Origin: JAIBCL01 sp031411695
GTDB lineage: Bacteria; Verrucomicrobiota; Verrucomicrobiia; Verrucomicrobiales; Verrucomicrobiaceae
NCBI GenBank assembly: GCA_031411695.1
Contig: JANOBO010000064.1
Location: 1-25,814, forward strand
Reading direction: 5' to 3'
DNA length: 25,814 nucleotides
Part shown: in pieces, positions 14,945-23,553 of the stretch
How positions within the stretch are numbered: position 1 is the first letter of the stretch
Layout of the letters: each line of letters starts with the position of its first letter
Translations under genes and position numbers: made by a program
The notes under the pieces: generated by a model
Databases searched by the model: none
What the model saw: the letters and a program-made list of their open reading frames with translations, nothing else
Told to the model about the DNA's origin: nothing

Positions 14945-16199
14945 GAAGGCCGGAGTGTTGCGGCACCGGGACTGCGGCCGGCTTCCGCAGAACGAGCGAG
15001 TACCGCTTTGAGAAGACGACTGTCGCGGCGACCGCAAAGGAGTACCAATACGCGGGCGTCTCGAGGAGGACCTGGCTGCACGGGATGAAGAGCCACACCG
15101 GCATGAGACAGAAGCCGCCGCGAAATCTCTTCATGGCGCAGGCAATGCTGATGGTAAGCAAGGCGCCAAGATATTGCAGCAGGCCGGGCAGGCCCATGTC
15201 GATCCATTGGGTGACGAACATGTTGTGCGGCTGCCACGTATCACCGCCATCGCCCGCTCCGGTGCCGTAGCCGATGATCGGCCGCTTCGTGACTGCTTCC
15301 CATCCGTCGGCGAGATCCTTCGCACGCTCGGGCGACTTCAGCTTGTCAAAATCGCCGTTGAATATGGCCTCCATGCGGCCGGTGGTGTCCTCGTTCTTAG
15401 CGAGTCCCTGCCGTGTGCTCGTCGCGCCCATGATGCTCACGCCGATAACCAGCAAAGGCACACATGCGGCGGCGAGGCCGAGCATTGCGGCCTTATGCTC
15501 CTTGAAATGCAGGAGGACATAAATGGCGGACATGAACGCAAACACGGCCATGCCACTGCGGCTCATGGTGAGCGCGATTCCGACGGCACCGATGACCACC
15601 ATGGCCATGTTCCACCAGTAGCGCCGGTTCCAGGTGAAGAGGATGCCGAGCATCAGACAGATGATGATGGGCGAGTGATTCGGATCAATGTGAAAGCCCG
15701 CCATGCGGCCGACGATCCGAGTGTAGGTGGCAAAGCCCAGCCACTCGTAGAGGTTCATCACGGAATTCACGACGATGGCAAAGGTGGCGACGATGATCGA
15801 GATCTGCCGCCCCTTTGACGAGCCGAGGGAGAAGACCCCGGCCGCAGTGATGATGAAATAGCCCGCGAGCATCAGCACATAGACCGAGTGAGCGCCAAAC
15901 TCGATCTGCACATAGCGGCGGAGAAACGCGGCATCCAGCACGCGGCCGAGCGGGATGGTGAGCAGCAAAAGCGCGGCGATGCTGAACCTCGGACGCGTGA
16001 AGATGAGCAGGCCGAACGTCACGGCGCTGAGTGCCACATTGAAATCACGCGGCTTCAGCGGGAAGCCGCCGTGCTCATAGAGCCAGAAGGTCGCGCCGGT
16101 GTAATTTCCCAGCAACAGCAGCGTCACGGCACCCACCAGCGCCAGCTCCGTGAGGGACCAGCGGCGGTCATTTTCAGCAAGGATGGCGTCAGAGTTCAT
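14937..16199 (-). CDS. O-antigen polymerase/ligase family protein (Wzy/WaaL), copy 1
   Basis: A 420-residue polytopic inner-membrane protein with about 10-12 hydrophobic helices. A large hydrophilic loop near 260-320 contains the Wzy_C-type pattern with IGYGTGAGDGG and WQPHNMFVTQW (Gly-rich turn followed by HN). Such proteins join or polymerise lipid-linked oligosaccharides on the outer face of the membrane. It aligns over nearly its whole length with the protein encoded at 18764-20017 (shared LKPRDFN, NLYEWLGFA, SPIIICLMLGILFT, MSRSGMAVF, KLKSPER). Alignment of the N-termini supports the ATG at 16199 rather than 16268. It follows the GT-C gene after 108 bp and overlaps the next gene. Polymerase versus ligase cannot be settled from sequence. 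Confidence 0.88.
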   Translation of the reverse strand: MNSDAILAENDRRWSLTELALVGAVTLLLLGNYTGATFWLYEHGGFPLKPRDFNVALSAVTFGLLIFTRPRFSIAALLLLTIPLGRVLDAAFLRRYVQIEFGAHSVYVLMLAGYFIITAAGVFSLGSSKGRQISIIVATFAIVVNSVMNLYEWLGFATYTRIVGRMAGFHIDPNHSPIIICLMLGILFTWNRRYWWNMAMVVIGAVGIALTMSRSGMAVFAFMSAIYVLLHFKEHKAAMLGLAAACVPLLVIGVSIMGATSTRQGLAKNEDTTGRMEAIFNGDFDKLKSPERAKDLADGWEAVTKRPIIGYGTGAGDGGDTWQPHNMFVTQWIDMGLPGLLQYLGALLTISIACAMKRFRGGFCLMPVWLFIPCSQVLLETPAYWYSFAVAATVVFSKRYSLVLRKPAAVPVPQHSGLHA

Positions 16200-16307
16200 G
16201 GGGAGTGACGGGCCGGATTGGCGGGAAAATAATCTGGAAAATGTCGCCTCACGGGCGATCTCCCGCATCTTTTTTCTACAGTTGAGCGCGCGTTCATGGG
16301 AAAAAAC

Positions 16308-17666
16308 TCAAGCGGGGGCGCAACCGGCCACGGTGTGCGCAGGCCTGTTTTCGAGGGCCAGTGCGGGCATGAAGCGGCTGAGCAAAGGCTGCACGATGCG
16401 CTCCGCCGCAGCAGCGGCATAGAGCGGCGTCATCAGAAACATCGTCGGAATGAGATAGCGTGTCTCGCCATAGACCAGTCCGTAGAGTGCGAGCGTGACG
16501 ACAAACATGAGCAGCGCGCCCTCCACATGCAGGTCACCCTTTTGCCGCCGCAGCAACGTGGGCAGATGCACGAGCAGCAGGAGCAGCAGGAGAACGTTAT
16601 CGCTCTTGATCAGCAGGAGTGCGCGCCATGCAGGGTCGTTGGCGATGTCGTGCTCCGTGAGCATGTAGATCACGCGGTTCATGCACTGCAGGCCGTAGCG
16701 GACTGGCTCCTGCTTCATGATCGCCATCGCGTGAGTCTTGTACCAGACATAGCGCTCGCCATCGGACTTCATGCCGGCTAGCGCGCTCGTCCCCTCGGCG
16801 GGCATGGCGGGGTCCTCAGGGGATGGGATCTGCTGAAAGGGAAGAACGTTGCCGCGATACATGGAACTCACGCCGTCGATCGAGCCCATGATCGGCAAGT
16901 GGAAGTGATGATGATTGCGCACTGCCCACGCGACGGGCATCGCAAACACCAGCACTGCTAACACTGCGAGGCGCGGCAGGCACCATGGAACGGGCGCGCG
17001 GGCCCGGACCCACATGAAGAGCAAGAGAGCAGGCATCGCGAGAACGAAGATGGACTTCGTGACGCAGAGGATGCCAAGGAAGGCACCGCCGAGAATTAGC
17101 GCAGGCCACGACCGGTTCAGACGCGCCGAATCCCCGAGAGCGAGCCATGCACCGGCGAGGCACACCATGGCGAGGCACTCGCTGAGCGGGAGATGCTGCT
17201 GCGAAGCCACGGGCCAGTAACCCTGAGTGAAGAGCAAGGCGAGCAGACCGCTGAGCGGGCCGTATTGGCGTGCCGTGAAACGTGCGAGGCCGAAGGTGGC
17301 GACACCGAAAAGAAAAATCTGCGCGACCACGACCGGCCAAAGATTCGTGAGGGAAGCCTCATGCGGCCTGATGATGCCGCACTTCACAAATGCGGCGACG
17401 AATGCGACGTAACCAGGCTCACGCCGTGCGGACGGTGATTCACCATCCAGTGTGAACCTGCCTTCAGTCGCGACGTGACCAGCCAGAGCGGTGAACTGCC
17501 GCGTGTCAGGCAAGACCTGCTCATTCCCGGCATAGGCTGATCGCACCCTCACTGAAGTCACCGCGAGTTGCCCCATCACGAGAAGAACAGCAAGCGCGGC
17601 CAGCGGCGGCTTTTGCACCAGCCGAGTGAACGTCGGCATGAGAAGGCGTGTGATGACGGGAATCAT
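16308..17666 (-). CDS. GT-C family membrane glycosyltransferase (ArnT/PMT-like)
   Basis: A 452-residue integral membrane protein with about 10 helices. The first outer loop reads PDTRQFTALAGHVATEGRFT followed by SARREPGY. This acidic-residue plus R.PGY pattern is typical of GT-C enzymes (GT39/GT83-like, PF13231), which use polyprenyl-phosphate sugars as donors on the outer face. The gene immediately upstream encodes a DPM1-like GT2, which typically makes such polyprenyl-phosphate donors; the two overlap by 4 bp (ATGA) and probably work as a pair. The start is ATG 17666. The C-terminus (AGCAPA) is short and soluble. The sugar transferred is unknown. Confidence 0.8.
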   Translation of the reverse strand: MIPVITRLLMPTFTRLVQKPPLAALAVLLVMGQLAVTSVRVRSAYAGNEQVLPDTRQFTALAGHVATEGRFTLDGESPSARREPGYVAFVAAFVKCGIIRPHEASLTNLWPVVVAQIFLFGVATFGLARFTARQYGPLSGLLALLFTQGYWPVASQQHLPLSECLAMVCLAGAWLALGDSARLNRSWPALILGGAFLGILCVTKSIFVLAMPALLLFMWVRARAPVPWCLPRLAVLAVLVFAMPVAWAVRNHHHFHLPIMGSIDGVSSMYRGNVLPFQQIPSPEDPAMPAEGTSALAGMKSDGERYVWYKTHAMAIMKQEPVRYGLQCMNRVIYMLTEHDIANDPAWRALLLIKSDNVLLLLLLLVHLPTLLRRQKGDLHVEGALLMFVVTLALYGLVYGETRYLIPTMFLMTPLYAAAAAERIVQPLLSRFMPALALENRPAHTVAGCAPA

Positions 17667-18721
17667 CGCGCGGAAAAAGAAGGCTTTTCGTTCGTGACCG
17701 TGTCAGGCGCAGCTGACTTTTCGATTTTTACGCGCCGCGTCATGGGCGGGCGCGCGCCCCTGGGCCTACGGCCGAGTAACGACACCTCGAAGAGCGCCAT
17801 GAAGTGGTTGTTCACGTTTGATAGGATCAAGGCGATGCCGCTGAAGAGAACGGCGAGCACCATGAGGCCCATGGCGAGGATGGCCGTGGGCACGCGGAAC
17901 ACATAGCGGTGCTGCACATACTCCATCACGGGCAACATGCCGAGCGCGAGACCCGTCACACCGCAGATGCCGGCAAGCGTGCCGAAGAAGAAGAGCGGCC
18001 GGTAATTCATGAGGATGGCAAAGATCGTCATGCACACACGGAAGCCATCGCGCACGGTATTCAGCTTTGATGCGCTGCCGGCCGGCCGGTCGGTATAGCG
18101 GATGGGCACCTCGACGATGCGGAAACGATTGCTGAGAGCGAAGATGGTGGACTCCGTCTCCAGTTCAAACCCGCCACGAAGGATGGGCGTATGCTCGACA
18201 AAACGGTGCGTCATCACGCGATAGCCGGACATGATGTCCTTCAGCTCGGAGCCAAAAAGGCGGTTCACCATGCTGATCACAAGCTTGTTTCCGAAGACAT
18301 GCATCGGCCTCTTGTTCTCCTTCAAATAGTGGCCGGTGGACTGACGGTCGCCGATGACGAGATCCGCGCGCTTTTCCAAAACGGGGGCGAGCATGGCCGG
18401 CAGATCTCCGGGGTGGTAGGTGAGATCGGCGTCGATCATCACATAGATTTCCGCCTGTACTTCATGGAAGGCCAGCCGCACAGCATTCGCCTTCCCAGGC
18501 CGCCCTTCATAGAGCACCATGCCGGTGGCACCTGAGTCACGCAGGGCGAGGCGGGCGAGCGTCGCGGTGTCATCCGATGAGCGATTGTCCACGATGACGA
18601 AGGTCGCGTTTGGCAGCGCCTCGTGAAAGCGCACGATGACGTCACGGATGGTGATCGCTTCATTATAAGCCGGGATGACGACGGCGACGTGGGGATTTTC
18701 CATTTCAGGGGTCTGGATCAT
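17663..18721 (-). CDS. GT2 glycosyltransferase, DPM1/polyprenyl-phosphate sugar synthase-like
   Basis: A 352-residue protein with an N-terminal GT-A domain and two C-terminal membrane helices (about 241-265 and 279-303). Motifs are VIPAYNE (15-21), the DXD motif IDADLT (Asp97, Asp99), and a DIMSGYRVM segment typical of polyprenyl-phosphate hexose transferases (DPM1/GtrB-like). It is expected to load a hexose from a nucleotide sugar onto a polyprenyl phosphate at the cytoplasmic face. The Arg/Lys-rich tail (GRRPRGARPP and beyond) is unusual in length but otherwise unremarkable. It overlaps the GT-C gene by 4 bp and lies 42 bp after the second polymerase gene. ATG 18703 is an alternative start. 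Confidence 0.9.
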   Translation of the reverse strand: MIQTPEMENPHVAVVIPAYNEAITIRDVIVRFHEALPNATFVIVDNRSSDDTATLARLALRDSGATGMVLYEGRPGKANAVRLAFHEVQAEIYVMIDADLTYHPGDLPAMLAPVLEKRADLVIGDRQSTGHYLKENKRPMHVFGNKLVISMVNRLFGSELKDIMSGYRVMTHRFVEHTPILRGGFELETESTIFALSNRFRIVEVPIRYTDRPAGSASKLNTVRDGFRVCMTIFAILMNYRPLFFFGTLAGICGVTGLALGMLPVMEYVQHRYVFRVPTAILAMGLMVLAVLFSGIALILSNVNNHFMALFEVSLLGRRPRGARPPMTRRVKIEKSAAPDTVTNEKPSFSAR

Positions 18722-18763
18722 GGCGATGGCGGGGTGCGGAAGTGGGGGCGGCTAAAGGATGGA

Positions 18764-20017
18764 TCAAGCGCGAGCTGTGCGGCCGGCAGCAGGGGCATCG
18801 CGTGATGCGAGAGCTAGGGTGAAGCGCTTTGGGAACAAAGTGTAGGCAGCGACACCCCAGGTGAACCAGTAGGCGGTCGTCTCGAGCAGCGCCTGTGAAC
18901 ACGGAATGAAAAGCCAGAGCGGCACGAGGCAAAAGATGGCGCGGCACCGGTTCAAGAGGGAACACAAGGTGAACACCACAAGACCTCCGACGTATTGCAG
19001 CACGCCGAAAATGCCGACATCCAGCCAGTGGGCGATGATCATGTTGTGCGGGCGCCATTTGAGTTCGCCGCTGCCCATGCCGAAGCCCGTGACCGGTGAA
19101 TTTCCCACGGCCTCCCAGGCATCGAGGAGGTCCTTTTTTCGCTCAGGCGATTTGAGCTTCTCAAAGTCGAGCCGGTAGATGGCCTCCATGCGCGCCACGT
19201 TGTCATCGTTTTTGCGGATGCCTTTGCTGGAGTTCGACGCGCTCAAGATGCCGAGCCCGGCGATGAGCAAGGGGACACCGCCGAGCGCGATGAGCGCGAT
19301 GCCTTTGAAGTGGTGGCGCATGTTGCCGGCGATGTAGAGGCTCACCATGACGAAGAAGACGGCCATGCCGCTGCGGCTCATGGTCACGGCCACACCGACG
19401 GTGGCGACGCTGATCCAAAGGACATTCCACCAAAAGCGCGGCTGCACGGTGAAGAGGATGCCGAGCATCAGGCAGATGATGATGGGCGAGTTATTCGGAT
19501 CGAGGTGCCAGCCGGCCACGCGCCCTGGTATCAGCGTCCACGATGCGAAGCCGAGCCACTCGTATAGATTTGCCGCCACACAGGCGAGGATGGTGGTGAC
19601 GGCCACAGTGGCTGCCATCTGCGTGCCGCGCGCGGTGCCGATCGAGAGCACCCCGACGGCGGAGATGACCCAAAGCGAGATCATCATGAACACATAAACA
19701 TTGTGTCCGCCGTACTCGAGCATCTCATACCTTCGCAAAAGGGCGGCATCGAGGATGCGCGGCAGCGGAATGGTGAGGAGCGCCAACGCCATCATGCTGA
19801 ACGCAGGTTTGCAAAAGAGAATGGTGAGGGCGGCACAGGCGGCGAGGCCAAGATTGAAATCGCGCGGCTTCAGCGGCCACCACCCCTCTTCAAATCCGCA
19901 GTACATGGCGTGACTGAAGTTCGGCACGAGAAACGCGTGCATGATCGCGCACAGAATCCTCTCCGGCGTGGTCCACCGGTCTGAGGCCGCCGGCAATGGC
20001 ACCAAGGCCGGCATCAT
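18764..20017 (-). CDS. O-antigen polymerase/ligase family protein (Wzy/WaaL), copy 2
   Basis: A 417-residue polytopic membrane protein and clear paralogue of the protein at 14937-16199. It has the same hydrophobic profile and the same loop pattern (TGFGMGSGELKWRPHNMIIAHW). Both copies keep the HN pair and the C-terminal PLWLFIPCSQALLET/PVWLFIPCSQVLLET segment, so neither looks decayed. One may be the polymerase and the other the ligase, or they may act on different acceptors. The start ATG at 20017 overlaps the flippase stop (ATGA). It precedes the GT2/GT-C pair, so a duplication of the polymerase gene with later insertion or rearrangement of the pair is possible. Confidence 0.88.
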   Translation of the reverse strand: MMPALVPLPAASDRWTTPERILCAIMHAFLVPNFSHAMYCGFEEGWWPLKPRDFNLGLAACAALTILFCKPAFSMMALALLTIPLPRILDAALLRRYEMLEYGGHNVYVFMMISLWVISAVGVLSIGTARGTQMAATVAVTTILACVAANLYEWLGFASWTLIPGRVAGWHLDPNNSPIIICLMLGILFTVQPRFWWNVLWISVATVGVAVTMSRSGMAVFFVMVSLYIAGNMRHHFKGIALIALGGVPLLIAGLGILSASNSSKGIRKNDDNVARMEAIYRLDFEKLKSPERKKDLLDAWEAVGNSPVTGFGMGSGELKWRPHNMIIAHWLDVGIFGVLQYVGGLVVFTLCSLLNRCRAIFCLVPLWLFIPCSQALLETTAYWFTWGVAAYTLFPKRFTLALASRDAPAAGRTARA

Positions 20018-21414
20018 GCCTGTGCCTCCTTATCTTCAGCGGTGAGAGAGGCCAGACGGCGTGATAGATAGATGCAAAGCGCTGCCGCTGAGAGCAGATG
20101 AACGAATGCCGTGGAGAGAGCGATGCCGGCCACGCCCATCACACCCATGAGGAGCCAGTTGAAGGAAGCGTTGCAGACCATCGCGCCGATGCTGGCGCAC
20201 AGCGTGAAACGAGTGGCCTGCATCGAGACGGCCACGCGTGAGGCCAGCACGCCCGTGATGTAAAACGGGATCTGCAACGCGGCAAAGCGCATGACGCCTG
20301 CCACCTTCGCGGTATCCACCGCCGTGAAGCTGCCGCGCTCGAAGAGAAGTCCCACGATCTGCGGAGCGAAACACACGAGCACGAGCGCGAGCGGCACGGC
20401 GATGAGAAGCATCGCGCCCGTGATCTGGAACAGGTGGCGCTTCACCGTCTGCCACTCACGTCTTGCGACGGCATCGGCGAAGTAGGGAAACACGGCTTCA
20501 CTCGCCGCAGTGGCGGTGAGGGCTAGGACGATGCCGCACACCTTGTCCGAGTAGCTGAGGATCGCGACGCTGCCTGGCTGCAGCCACGCGGCCATCCCTT
20601 GGTCGATGATGACCGCGCTGTTCATGATGAGTCCGCCGAAAAAATAGGGGATGGCATCGGCAAGCACCACGCGGTTTGCCGGCTCCCAATGCGTGAGGCA
20701 GTTCCGGGCGCCATGAACGCCCCGTCTGCGGACGGCGGTCACAAGAACGATGAGCTGGAGGAAGACGCCAAGGTTTGTGCCCATCACCAGCGTCTGCACC
20801 GAAGCCCCGCCTCCTGCGAACACGAGGCACAGGATGATCATCAACGGCGGCAGCATCGGCGCGGTGGCGGCGAGGGCGAATGACTTCTCCGCCCGCAGCC
20901 AAGTGGACAGATGGAACGTGAGTCCGTAGAAGACGAGGAAGGGCAGAAGCGCACGGAGCGCATCAATCGCCAAGGCTTGCTTCCCGGGCGAGAAGCCGCG
21001 GCCCGTGAATCCAATGATCGCCGGTGCTGCAAAATAAATCACGCCTGCGATGAGGGTGAGGCCGATCACATTCCACAGTGCCGCCTGCACGCCGAGGCGG
21101 TGCGCCCGGCGCGGCCCGCGTGCGTGGCGCAGGCGCGCGTAAGCCGGAAGGAATGCCTCCGGCAGACCGCCACCCACGACCGCCGCCAGAAACGAGAGGA
21201 GCGAGAACGAAAGAAGAAACGCATCCAGTGAATCCGCCGTGCCAAAGCGGTGCGCGACGGCCGCATCCTTGAAAAAGGACGCCGCCTTTGCAACGAGGGT
21301 CAGCGCCGCGACAGTAGCGATGCCGGAAAGCATGACCCGCACCACGCCCTTCCCTGCCAAAAGGCGGGAAAGGCGTTGGCGAAATCCACTCTCGCTGCCG
21401 ACGACGGTCTCCAT
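20014..21414 (-). CDS. MurJ/Wzx-like lipid-linked oligosaccharide flippase
   Basis: A 466-residue protein of about 12-14 membrane helices. The N-terminus carries FGTADSLDAFLLSFSL, then GGGLPEAFLPAYARL, the hallmark of the MviN/MurJ branch of the MOP superfamily. In this position it should flip the undecaprenyl-linked repeat unit for Wzy, filling the Wzx role, rather than act as the housekeeping lipid II flippase. That assignment rests on context. The ATG at 21414 was chosen because the in-frame extension to 21498 (GTG) adds about 28 residues not typical of the family. A 152-bp gap separates it from the upstream sugar transferase gene. Confidence 0.88.
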   Translation of the reverse strand: METVVGSESGFRQRLSRLLAGKGVVRVMLSGIATVAALTLVAKAASFFKDAAVAHRFGTADSLDAFLLSFSLLSFLAAVVGGGLPEAFLPAYARLRHARGPRRAHRLGVQAALWNVIGLTLIAGVIYFAAPAIIGFTGRGFSPGKQALAIDALRALLPFLVFYGLTFHLSTWLRAEKSFALAATAPMLPPLMIILCLVFAGGGASVQTLVMGTNLGVFLQLIVLVTAVRRRGVHGARNCLTHWEPANRVVLADAIPYFFGGLIMNSAVIIDQGMAAWLQPGSVAILSYSDKVCGIVLALTATAASEAVFPYFADAVARREWQTVKRHLFQITGAMLLIAVPLALVLVCFAPQIVGLLFERGSFTAVDTAKVAGVMRFAALQIPFYITGVLASRVAVSMQATRFTLCASIGAMVCNASFNWLLMGVMGVAGIALSTAFVHLLSAAALCIYLSRRLASLTAEDKEAQA

Positions 21415-21566
21415 GTTATTTTTTGCGCCGGTAAATGTCAGCCCCGGCGGAACGCGGGCAACTGCATTGACCGATGACGGGCACATTTCTTGTCTCACAA
21501 CCTAGACTCGCGGCTGCAATCCCCCTCGCTTCTGCCGTGCCGGACCCGGGCGCGGGACGTGGGAGG

Positions 21567-23162
21567 TCAGTATGCATTCTCCCGGCGGATGAGGGTGAGG
21601 ATCATGATCTGAAGATCGAGAATGATGCTCCAGTTTTCGAGATACCAGAGGTCACACTTGATGCGCTCGGAGAGGTCCGTGTCACCCCTCCACCCCTTCA
21701 CCTGAGCCCATCCTGTCATGCCAGGCTTCGCATTGTGCCGCGCCTGATAATGGGGGATCTCGTGCTTGAAGTTCTTGATGAGTTCGGGGCGCTCCGGACG
21801 CGGGCCAACGAGACTCATCTCACCCATCAGCACGTTCCAGAACTGCGGCAATTCGTCGATGTTCCACTTGCGCATGAAAGCGCCGACCCGGAGACGGCGC
21901 GGATCGTCCTTCACACACCACCTTGCCCCGGTGCCCGCTTCAGCGTTGAGCTTCATCGAGCGGATCTTGATGATGTCGAATGTGCGGCCATCCATGCCGG
22001 TGCGGCGCTGGCGATAGAAGATCGCCCCCGGAGACTCCATGCGGACCATGAGGCCGAAAAACGCGATGACGGGTGAAAAGACAAAGAGGCCGATCAACGC
22101 GCCCACGATGTCGAGCGCGCGTTTCAGGGCCACGTTCAGGCTGCTGTCGAGAGGAAGGCGGTCAATGCCGAGGATGGGAGTGCCAGCGACCGTCTCCAGG
22201 TGCAGGCCCGAAACGAAGATGCGGAAGCAAGACGGTATCACCTTGAAGTTCACCAGTTCGCGCTCGCACAGATTTGAGAGTTCCACGATCTGGTCACGCG
22301 GGCCGCTGAGATCAGCGAGGACCACCATGTCCGCCTGTTTCCGCACCAGGATGCTCTCCATCTCCGACAGCGTGCCGAGCCGTGGCACATCCGATGTCGG
22401 GACGCTGGCTCCGGCCTCATGGCAACGCGTGTCCACCCACCCGAGGACATCGAACGCGGAGGCCTCATCTTTTTTCAGCGACCGCGAGAAATGATCCGCG
22501 TCCTCGTTCCATCCGACGAAAATCGTGCGCTGCCTCAGCGCCGTGATGCGTTGGCCGCTGCGCAGGAAGACGTCATACGCGCGGCGCCACACGATCAGGA
22601 AAATCAGGGCGCACGCACCATTGAGCGCCATGTAGATGCGTGAGATGGGGGGATTGATTTTGAATGCGAGCGTGACGGCCAGAAATCCTGCGGTCCAGAT
22701 CAACACCGCGATGGTGATCCTGTCCGCCACCCAGCGGGAGCGCAACAGAGCGGCGCGGTTGTAGATCCCCTGCTTCGCCAGCACAGCGATCAGGGAGATG
22801 CTGCCGAGGGCGACATGGCCGCCGTATTGCTCGATGGACTGGCTTTCAAACACACCGACCTCACGCAAGTTTGTGTGAAAGCGGACCCAAAAAGCAGCCA
22901 CTGCGGCGAGCACCGCCATGACCCAATCCCCAGCGATTGCCGCATAGACCCAAGTGTGGGGCGGGCGCTTTGCGGTCGTCCGCAGGGGAACCTTCGGCAG
23001 ATCCCGAATGAGCGGGGCAATGGCGATGTCAGAGACGGGCGGGCGGTCAAAAGTCACGCCTTCCTCCGATTGGGTGCCTCCCTTGTTGACCGCATCGAGC
23101 AGGTGGGACCTTGCCTTTGTGGCGGGGAAGACAGTTTTGAGCCGAAGTGTTCGAAAGTGCAT
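21567..23162 (-). CDS. Undecaprenyl-phosphate sugar phosphotransferase (WbaP/WcaJ-like priming enzyme)
   Basis: A 531-residue polyisoprenyl-phosphate hexose-1-phosphate transferase that begins repeat-unit assembly. A cytoplasmic N-terminus (1-70) leads to about four membrane helices (70-195), a CoA-binding-like central domain (about 210-330), and a C-terminal bacterial sugar transferase domain (about 343-531, PF02397). The latter has KRALDI (347-352), the hydrophobic re-entrant segment, RMKLN-like region, the Asp-Glu pair IDELPQFWNVLMGEMS (D436, E437), LVGPRP and KPGMTGWAQVKG. The N-terminus is longer than in WcaJ and includes an unusual 60-residue leader. It starts at ATG 23162, with AGGAG 6 bases upstream and a near-consensus promoter. 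It is the likely first gene of the leftward operon. Confidence 0.95.
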   Translation of the reverse strand: MHFRTLRLKTVFPATKARSHLLDAVNKGGTQSEEGVTFDRPPVSDIAIAPLIRDLPKVPLRTTAKRPPHTWVYAAIAGDWVMAVLAAVAAFWVRFHTNLREVGVFESQSIEQYGGHVALGSISLIAVLAKQGIYNRAALLRSRWVADRITIAVLIWTAGFLAVTLAFKINPPISRIYMALNGACALIFLIVWRRAYDVFLRSGQRITALRQRTIFVGWNEDADHFSRSLKKDEASAFDVLGWVDTRCHEAGASVPTSDVPRLGTLSEMESILVRKQADMVVLADLSGPRDQIVELSNLCERELVNFKVIPSCFRIFVSGLHLETVAGTPILGIDRLPLDSSLNVALKRALDIVGALIGLFVFSPVIAFFGLMVRMESPGAIFYRQRRTGMDGRTFDIIKIRSMKLNAEAGTGARWCVKDDPRRLRVGAFMRKWNIDELPQFWNVLMGEMSLVGPRPERPELIKNFKHEIPHYQARHNAKPGMTGWAQVKGWRGDTDLSERIKCDLWYLENWSIILDLQIMILTLIRRENAY

Positions 23163-23553
23163 TGGGTTCTCCTATGTCTGCAAATTATATCAAATATGAT
23201 TCTCGTTGCAATATAAATTATGGAAAACACAATTCATTGTGGCTTTGCCGGATATGGCTCCCGTTTGGCTAAGCTCGTGGAGCCCGCTGTGTCATCGAAT
23301 GGACGCCCCCCCATCCAAATGCATCACTTGAATGCATGCGTTGCGCCTCCCCCGCGCTCCCATCGCAAAACATATCGTAGCATTGGAAGATTAAGCTTTG
23401 CGCGGTGCCCCTCCATGATAAGATTCGCGCTCTTTTAAGGTCCGTGCCGGCCATTTTTCCTCATCTTCAAGCCTTAAGCGCGGTCGCCGAGCGACCAATG
23501 GCGGCAGCGTGCCTGTTCGCTTGGCGTCGTGACTTTAGCGCCCCAAAAAGCCC
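23163..23553. other. Divergent intergenic region (391 bp)
   Basis: It separates the leftward polysaccharide genes from the rightward carbamoyltransferase. The left 80 bases are AT-rich and hold the strong leftward promoter. No equally good promoter is seen for the rightward gene; TAAGAT at 23420-23425 is a weak -10 candidate. A perfect 6-bp hairpin GGTCGC-CGA-GCGACC lies at 23482-23496, in the probable leader of the carbamoyltransferase. ATGCAT appears twice around 23322-23338. I see no gene here; short reading frames lack recognisable features. Confidence 0.6.
23169..23211 (-). promoter_or_regulatory. Sigma70-type promoter and Shine-Dalgarno of the polysaccharide operon
   Basis: On the - strand: -35 TTGCAA (23206-23211), 16-bp spacer, -10 TATAAT (23184-23189, a perfect match). 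A start point near 23177 leaves a leader of about 15 bases holding AGGAG (23169-23173) at 6 bases from the ATG. The region is strikingly AT-rich against the GC-rich surroundings. This is the best promoter in the window. Confidence 0.75.
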
